Assembly: GCA_002503705.1 (NCBI GenBank)
Contig: DASH01000056.1
Coordinates: 1 to 15,187 of the forward strand
Reading direction: 5' to 3'
Length of the DNA: 15,187 nucleotides
Source: Candidatus Woesearchaeota archaeon UBA153
GTDB taxonomy: Archaea > Nanobdellota > Nanobdellia > Woesearchaeales > UBA525
Shown here one piece after another: positions 12,300-15,187 of this stretch. How positions within the stretch are numbered: position 1 is the stretch's first letter; each line of letters opens with the position of its first letter. Below the pieces are notes generated by a model. The model was not told where the DNA came from. It made no database searches and was given only the letters and a program-made list of their open reading frames with translations. The position numbers and the translations under genes were made by a program.

Positions 12300-12545
12300 A
12301 TGCTCGAGACGATTTCGATTAAAGGACTCTCGACAGAGGAGAAGACTCTTCTCTTGAGCGAACTCGGTTTCGGAACGGACGGTGTCTACGTTACTGACGT
12401 CGATGGCGTCCGAGTCATCGACGACTACATAGACGCTCCCGTGCTTCTAGAGAACATGATGATCCTCCCAGGTTCCGTCAAGGTGCTCGACAACAACCCC
12501 TTGAGCATCGCGTCATACCTGGAGGAGCACCCGGATGCCTTCTGA
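12300..12545 (+). CDS. Small acidic protein, first gene of an overlapping pair, unknown
   Basis: The 81-residue acidic protein begins MLETISIKGLSTEEKTLLLS and ends YLEEHPDAF. A central strand-rich part with VYVTDVDGVRVIDDYID suggests a small alpha/beta fold. There is no membrane segment, cysteine or recognisable motif. ATG 12300 is preferred over the in-frame GTG at 12282 because GGTGA lies seven bases upstream and a TATA box is at leaderless distance. The next gene starts inside this one (11-bp overlap), so the two are co-translated and probably act together. The small-plus-larger arrangement is reminiscent of regulator/effector or antitoxin/toxin pairs, but no motif supports that directly. 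Confidence 0.65.
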   Translation: MLETISIKGLSTEEKTLLLSELGFGTDGVYVTDVDGVRVIDDYIDAPVLLENMMILPGSVKVLDNNPLSIASYLEEHPDAF

Positions 12546-13224
12546 ATTGAATGACGCCGCCGCAGGCGTGATGAGTGGCGCTCTCTCTTGGGGAGAAGCG
12601 AAGATCAAGGAGTACGCCAAGAAACTCCGCAACAAGGAGCTTGCGTTCATCCAAGATTCTCAGACAATTGAGCTCGTCAAGGAACAGCTGAGGAGTGGTG
12701 AGTGGTCGCTCTACCGGAACTATTTGAAAGACAAGGAGCTGAAGTTGCTGGTGCAAATGGGCTTGACGCTTCGGAAGCTAGAGGGTGATAAGGATCACGA
12801 ACCACTCCACAATCTTCGCGACAAGATTCGACGCAAGTATGGTACTGCGGGGTTGCACATCGCCGAGTTCGTCGAAGCAAACGTCTTGAAGCAGTTCATC
12901 GGCACTATCGCGGACAAGGCCCCCACCGAGATCGAGTTGTGCGAACGCGTCGAGAATCTCCTTTGCCATCTCGAGACTCAAACAATCTTTGTCAAGCAAG
13001 ACGACGACCTTCACGGTGTCCTTCAGAGAATCACGACGCGGCTCGATGCTCACGCTCCTGAGACATTCATAGTCTTCACGAACCGATCGGCTGTGCCGAA
13101 AGGGCAATCGATTCGGCAAGCATTGGCGAGTTCACGAGGAGATTACGAAGTCGAGGTTGAAGAATCCTCAACGAGATTTCTTATCATCCTCTCGAAAAGA
13201 GCATCTTCTCCTTGGCGGAGCTGA
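12535..13224 (+). CDS. Unknown protein, second gene of the overlapping pair
   Basis: The product has 229 residues. The N-terminal half is helical and highly charged (WGEAKIKEYAKKLRNKELAF, then ELVKEQLRSGEWSLYRNYLK). The middle has HEPLHNLRDKIRRKYGTAGL followed by helical EFVEANVLKQFIGTIADKAP. The last 70 residues alternate strands and helices (FIVFTNRSAVPKG, YEVEVEESSTRFLIILSKR), suggesting a small Rossmann-like or ferredoxin-like unit. I recognise no family. The start has GGAGG at 12521-12525, nine bases before the ATG, inside the upstream gene. Codon use is looser than in the core genes (more A/T in third positions: ATT, TCT, CAA), consistent with an accessory or recently acquired gene. The 137 bp after it hold only the promoter of the next gene. 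Confidence 0.7.
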   Translation: MPSELNDAAAGVMSGALSWGEAKIKEYAKKLRNKELAFIQDSQTIELVKEQLRSGEWSLYRNYLKDKELKLLVQMGLTLRKLEGDKDHEPLHNLRDKIRRKYGTAGLHIAEFVEANVLKQFIGTIADKAPTEIELCERVENLLCHLETQTIFVKQDDDLHGVLQRITTRLDAHAPETFIVFTNRSAVPKGQSIRQALASSRGDYEVEVEESSTRFLIILSKRASSPWRS

Positions 13225-13329
13225 AAGAGCCAAGCTTCTCTGCTCGGCACGAGCGCGACGAAGGGCGTGCGGTGCTCGCATCTCAATCGTGCTGCCGCGA
13301 TGCTGTCAACGGAGCCTCATCTTAGAGTA

Positions 13330-13340
13330 AATATTTAAAT
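13330..13340 (+). promoter_or_regulatory. TATA box for the gene at 13362 (leaderless)
   Basis: ATATTTAAATG centres about 27 nt before the ATG at 13362, and no clear Shine-Dalgarno site lies between. A nearer ATG at 13355 is out of frame. Confidence 0.5.
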
Positions 13341-13361
13341 GAGCATCGTTCGGAATGGCCG

Positions 13362-14237
13362 ATGGGCTTCCTGACTCGCATAGTCTCTTCTCCAGAATCC
13401 CTCGACCGGGATGCCATCGGACGGCTTGGTGACCTCCGCCGCGAGTGGGAAGCGTACGTCGCGACGGTCGCGGAGAAGGAGTCCATCGTCAAAGGCCAAT
13501 GGTTCGACACCGAGCGGCTGCTCGAGCTCCTGCGCCTCGAGCTCGTCGACTTGGAGCATCTCGAGTACGACGACAAGCGGTTGCTGGACGATCTCGAGAG
13601 CGTCCAACATGACAAGCGCATCCTCCGAGTCCATCGGCTCCTGTACGCGTTCAGCGAAGCCGAACGACCGTACCATTACATCCTCGAGCTCTTCAGAAGC
13701 CTTCACGAGACCCTCAAGACCGAGTACCACTTGCTCAAGAAGCTCCACGCGGGAGATTCCGCTCGAGAGCGACTGGTCACGCATCTGAAGAACCAGATTG
13801 AGCTTGAACGCGCTCTCCTCAAGAAGATTCAATCGCACGGTGATAGCTGGACAGGTTTCGACGTCCTCGAGCGTTGGCTGGCGAGAGTGGCGAGAGGAGA
13901 GCATACGATGACGCTCCTCGGAGAACGGCAAGCGGTCTTCAAGCGGCGGATGCATGACCTCATGTTCGAGTACGCGCTGCCTGACTCAATCACGTACCGA
14001 TGGATCGACCTCGTCATGAGTAGCCTTGAAGACAAGTTTCGGGAATACGAGGCTGAAGCGCTCTTCGGCGTCCTCCACGAAGAATCCGACATAGAATTCG
14101 TCAACCACGACCTCTTTTACCGTGCTGCTGAAGACGCTATCATGACGCTGCGACCCAAACAAGTCTCCGAGAGAATGATCGACGCCTTCGTCAGGGCCTT
14201 CAGGGTCTGGTACAACCAGACGAATCTGTCTCGTTAA
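13362..14237 (+). CDS. Helical, probably coiled-coil protein of unknown function
   Basis: The 291-residue soluble protein is made almost wholly of charged amphipathic helices. Examples are LLELLRLELVDLEHLEYDDK (residues 53-72), a long segment around 100-160 with ILELFRSLHETLKTEYHLLK and LKNQIELERALLKKIQ, and C-terminal helices that include a Trp/Tyr-rich stretch (FRVWYNQTNLSR). Heptad-like Leu spacing suggests coiled coils between about 45 and 160. No cysteine, membrane segment or catalytic motif is visible. The leaderless promoter separates it from the pair at 12300-13224, so a shared function is only suggested by proximity. It converges on the Cdc48-like gene with 26 bp between stop codons. 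I do not recognise the family. Confidence 0.7.
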   Translation: MGFLTRIVSSPESLDRDAIGRLGDLRREWEAYVATVAEKESIVKGQWFDTERLLELLRLELVDLEHLEYDDKRLLDDLESVQHDKRILRVHRLLYAFSEAERPYHYILELFRSLHETLKTEYHLLKKLHAGDSARERLVTHLKNQIELERALLKKIQSHGDSWTGFDVLERWLARVARGEHTMTLLGERQAVFKRRMHDLMFEYALPDSITYRWIDLVMSSLEDKFREYEAEALFGVLHEESDIEFVNHDLFYRAAEDAIMTLRPKQVSERMIDAFVRAFRVWYNQTNLSR

Positions 14238-14263
14238 GAAAGAACTCGCTCGTCCTCGTCGCT

Positions 14264-15145
14264 CTACCCGTAATAGCTCGGCTTCTCGTCTTTCAACCTC
14301 GCGCCTTGCGCGGTGCGGAAGTGGTCTTGCAGCTCCTTATACGCGTCTTCGATCTCCTTCGTCGTGCTCGGGCGGACTTTGCGCAACGACGCCTCGAAAT
14401 ACTTCATCTTGACGCTCTTCGCCTTGATGTCCTCGCGCAACGCGAGAATGGCGGCTTCGCGGCAGACCGCTTCGATGTCAGCGCCGACATACCCTTCCGT
14501 GCTCGCGACGAGTTCGTTCACGTCGACATCCTTCTCGAGCTTCATCCCTTTCAGGTGGATCTCGAAGATTTTCTTGCGCGACTTCTTATCCGGCACTGGC
14601 GCGAGGATGATGCGGTCGAACCTGCCCGGGCGCAACAACGCGGTGTCGATGATGTCCGGCCGGTTCGTCGCGGCCACGATGACGACGTCGTTCAAGTCCT
14701 GCAAGCCGTCCATCTCCGTGAGCATCTGGTTGACGACGCGCTCGGTCACGTGGCTGTCGCTCCCGTCGCTGCCGCCGCGCCGCGGCGCGATCGCGTCGAT
14801 CTCGTCGAAGAAGATGATGGTGGGTGAGGTCTGCCGCGCCTTCTCGAAGATCTTGCGCACCGCCTTCTCGGACTCGCCGACCCACTTTGAAAGCATTTCC
14901 GGCCCTTTGACGAGGATGAAGTTCGCCTCGCTCTCGTTCGCCACCGCCTTCGCGAGCAACGTCTTGCCCGTGCCCGGAGGGCCGTAGAGGACGGCCTGGC
15001 CCTTGCGACCGAGGGCCCGCTTCCAGCGCTCCAGGTCGGCGACGTCCAGGCCGGTGTCGGAGGCCAGTTGCAGCAGCGGGTATTCGGGCTGCGGCTCGAT
15101 CTCGTCCACGTCGAGGCCCAGGTACTTGCAACTGGCCTCCGACAC
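14264..15145 (-). CDS. Cdc48/VAT-type AAA ATPase, C-terminal AAA module (5' part chimeric)
   Basis: From about position 14990 down to the stop, the sequence is a complete second AAA module of an archaeal Cdc48/p97 (VAT) ATPase, which unfolds proteins for degradation. It has Walker A GPPGTGKT, the pore region GPEMLSKWVGESEKAVR, Walker B IIFFDEIDA, sensor-1 ATNRPD, arginine-finger RPGRFDR and the C-terminal helical lid. The protein ends KPSYYG, compatible with the hydrophobic-Tyr-X motif that docks such ATPases on the 20S proteasome. Upstream of Walker A the expected P-P-K-G-V-L-L linker and first AAA module are missing. In their place is ERWKRALGRKGQAVLYGPPG, like a bacterial McrB-type ATPase, with different codon use. 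I regard about 15000-15187 as foreign and the GTG start at 15145 as meaningless. The real gene continues upstream of the junction. Confidence 0.85.
   Translation of the reverse strand: MSEASCKYLGLDVDEIEPQPEYPLLQLASDTGLDVADLERWKRALGRKGQAVLYGPPGTGKTLLAKAVANESEANFILVKGPEMLSKWVGESEKAVRKIFEKARQTSPTIIFFDEIDAIAPRRGGSDGSDSHVTERVVNQMLTEMDGLQDLNDVVIVAATNRPDIIDTALLRPGRFDRIILAPVPDKKSRKKIFEIHLKGMKLEKDVDVNELVASTEGYVGADIEAVCREAAILALREDIKAKSVKMKYFEASLRKVRPSTTKEIEDAYKELQDHFRTAQGARLKDEKPSYYG
15012..15072 (+). repeat. Left arm of a perfect 61-bp inverted repeat
   Basis: The reverse complement of 15012-15072 is identical to 15127-15187, the last bases of the window. The spacer is 54 bp. The arms lie wholly inside the segment with foreign codon use. 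Confidence 0.9.
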
Positions 15146-15187
15146 CGGCCTGGACGTCGCCGACCTGGAGCGCTGGAAGCGGGCCCT
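15127..15187 (-). repeat. Right arm of a perfect 61-bp inverted repeat at the window end
   Basis: Exactly complementary to 15012-15072 over all 61 bases, running to the very last base. The perfect match and terminal position are typical of a fold-back artefact at a contig end rather than a natural palindrome inside a coding region. Confidence 0.9.

Larger units (their letters stand above)
15000..15187. other. Probable foreign (chimeric) segment joined at the Walker A codons
   Basis: Read on the minus strand, this segment uses CTG, GCC, CGG and GAC codons almost exclusively, while the adjoining archaeal part and its neighbours use CTC, GCG, ACG and CGC/CGA. The encoded LASDTGLDVADLERW followed by RKGQAVLYGPPGTGKT resembles bacterial McrB-type AAA ATPases, not Cdc48. 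The switch happens at the nearly invariant P-loop coding sequence (about 14960-15000), where two unrelated ATPase genes can share enough bases to be misjoined. Biological fusion is possible but less likely. Confidence 0.7.

Noticed and set aside
1..15187. tRNA, rRNA or CRISPR array
   Set aside because: I saw no tRNA-like T-arm and acceptor pairing, no rRNA stretch and no regularly spaced repeats. The only dispersed repeat is the two-copy 146-bp element.

Overview
This window is archaeal chromosomal DNA, roughly 55-60% G+C by eye, with coding sequences that favour G or C in the third position. The archaeal assignment rests on a hypusine-type aIF5A, ribosomal protein eL40, an archaeal class I (DhnA-type) fructose-bisphosphate aldolase, the archaea-specific GatD subunit of the Glu-tRNA(Gln) amidotransferase, a Cdc48/VAT-type AAA ATPase, and TATA boxes about 27 nt upstream of apparently leaderless start codons. 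The lineage cannot be fixed from the window. The small aIF5A-eL40 pair and the many unrecognised proteins make an uncultured (possibly DPANN-like) archaeon plausible, but that is a weak inference.

Layout: 3-404 end of an unrecognised gene (+); 502-1079 aIF5A-eL40 operon (+) closed by a pyrimidine-rich terminator; 1252-1968 unknown gene (+, leaderless); 3808-1970 PfkB sugar kinase and aldolase (-); 3842-4288 intergenic region with a 114-nt pyrimidine tract, a 146-bp mobile element (copy A) and the promoter of the next operon; 4289-5919 unknown protein plus a membrane-anchored phospholipase D-superfamily protein, coupled by TAATG (+); 7605-5926 GatD plus a small membrane protein (-); 7652-7797 second copy (B) of the 146-bp element; 7882-10170 lipoprotein with a zinc-metalloprotease motif (+); 10756-10262 NIF3/YqfO C-terminal-domain-like protein (-); 11995-10964 anchored protein with three PKD/Ig-like domains (-); 12300-13224 overlapping pair of unknown genes (+); 13362-14237 helical unknown protein (+, leaderless); 14264-15187 C-terminal AAA module of a Cdc48/VAT-like ATPase (-), whose upstream part looks like an assembly chimera.

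The most notable discovery is the pair of 146-bp elements. They are in opposite orientation, about 88% identical without gaps, have 13-bp terminal inverted repeats, and are each flanked by a different exact 9-bp direct repeat. This is the signature of a non-autonomous (MITE-like) transposon. Each copy has inserted just upstream of a divergent promoter, and one internal stem shows a compensatory base-pair change. Copy B also creates a false in-frame N-terminal extension of GatD.

The second notable point is a quality warning. The last ~190 bp carry codon use and protein sequence unlike the rest of the window and join the archaeal ATPase exactly at the Walker A coding sequence. They end in a perfect 61-bp inverted repeat. 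The N-terminal part of that ORF should not be trusted.

Functionally the window mixes core information processing (aIF5A, eL40, GatD, Cdc48-like), central carbon metabolism (aldolase, PfkB kinase) and a cell-surface set (PLD-like protein, metalloprotease lipoprotein, PKD-like protein). No tRNA, rRNA, CRISPR array or transposase gene was seen.
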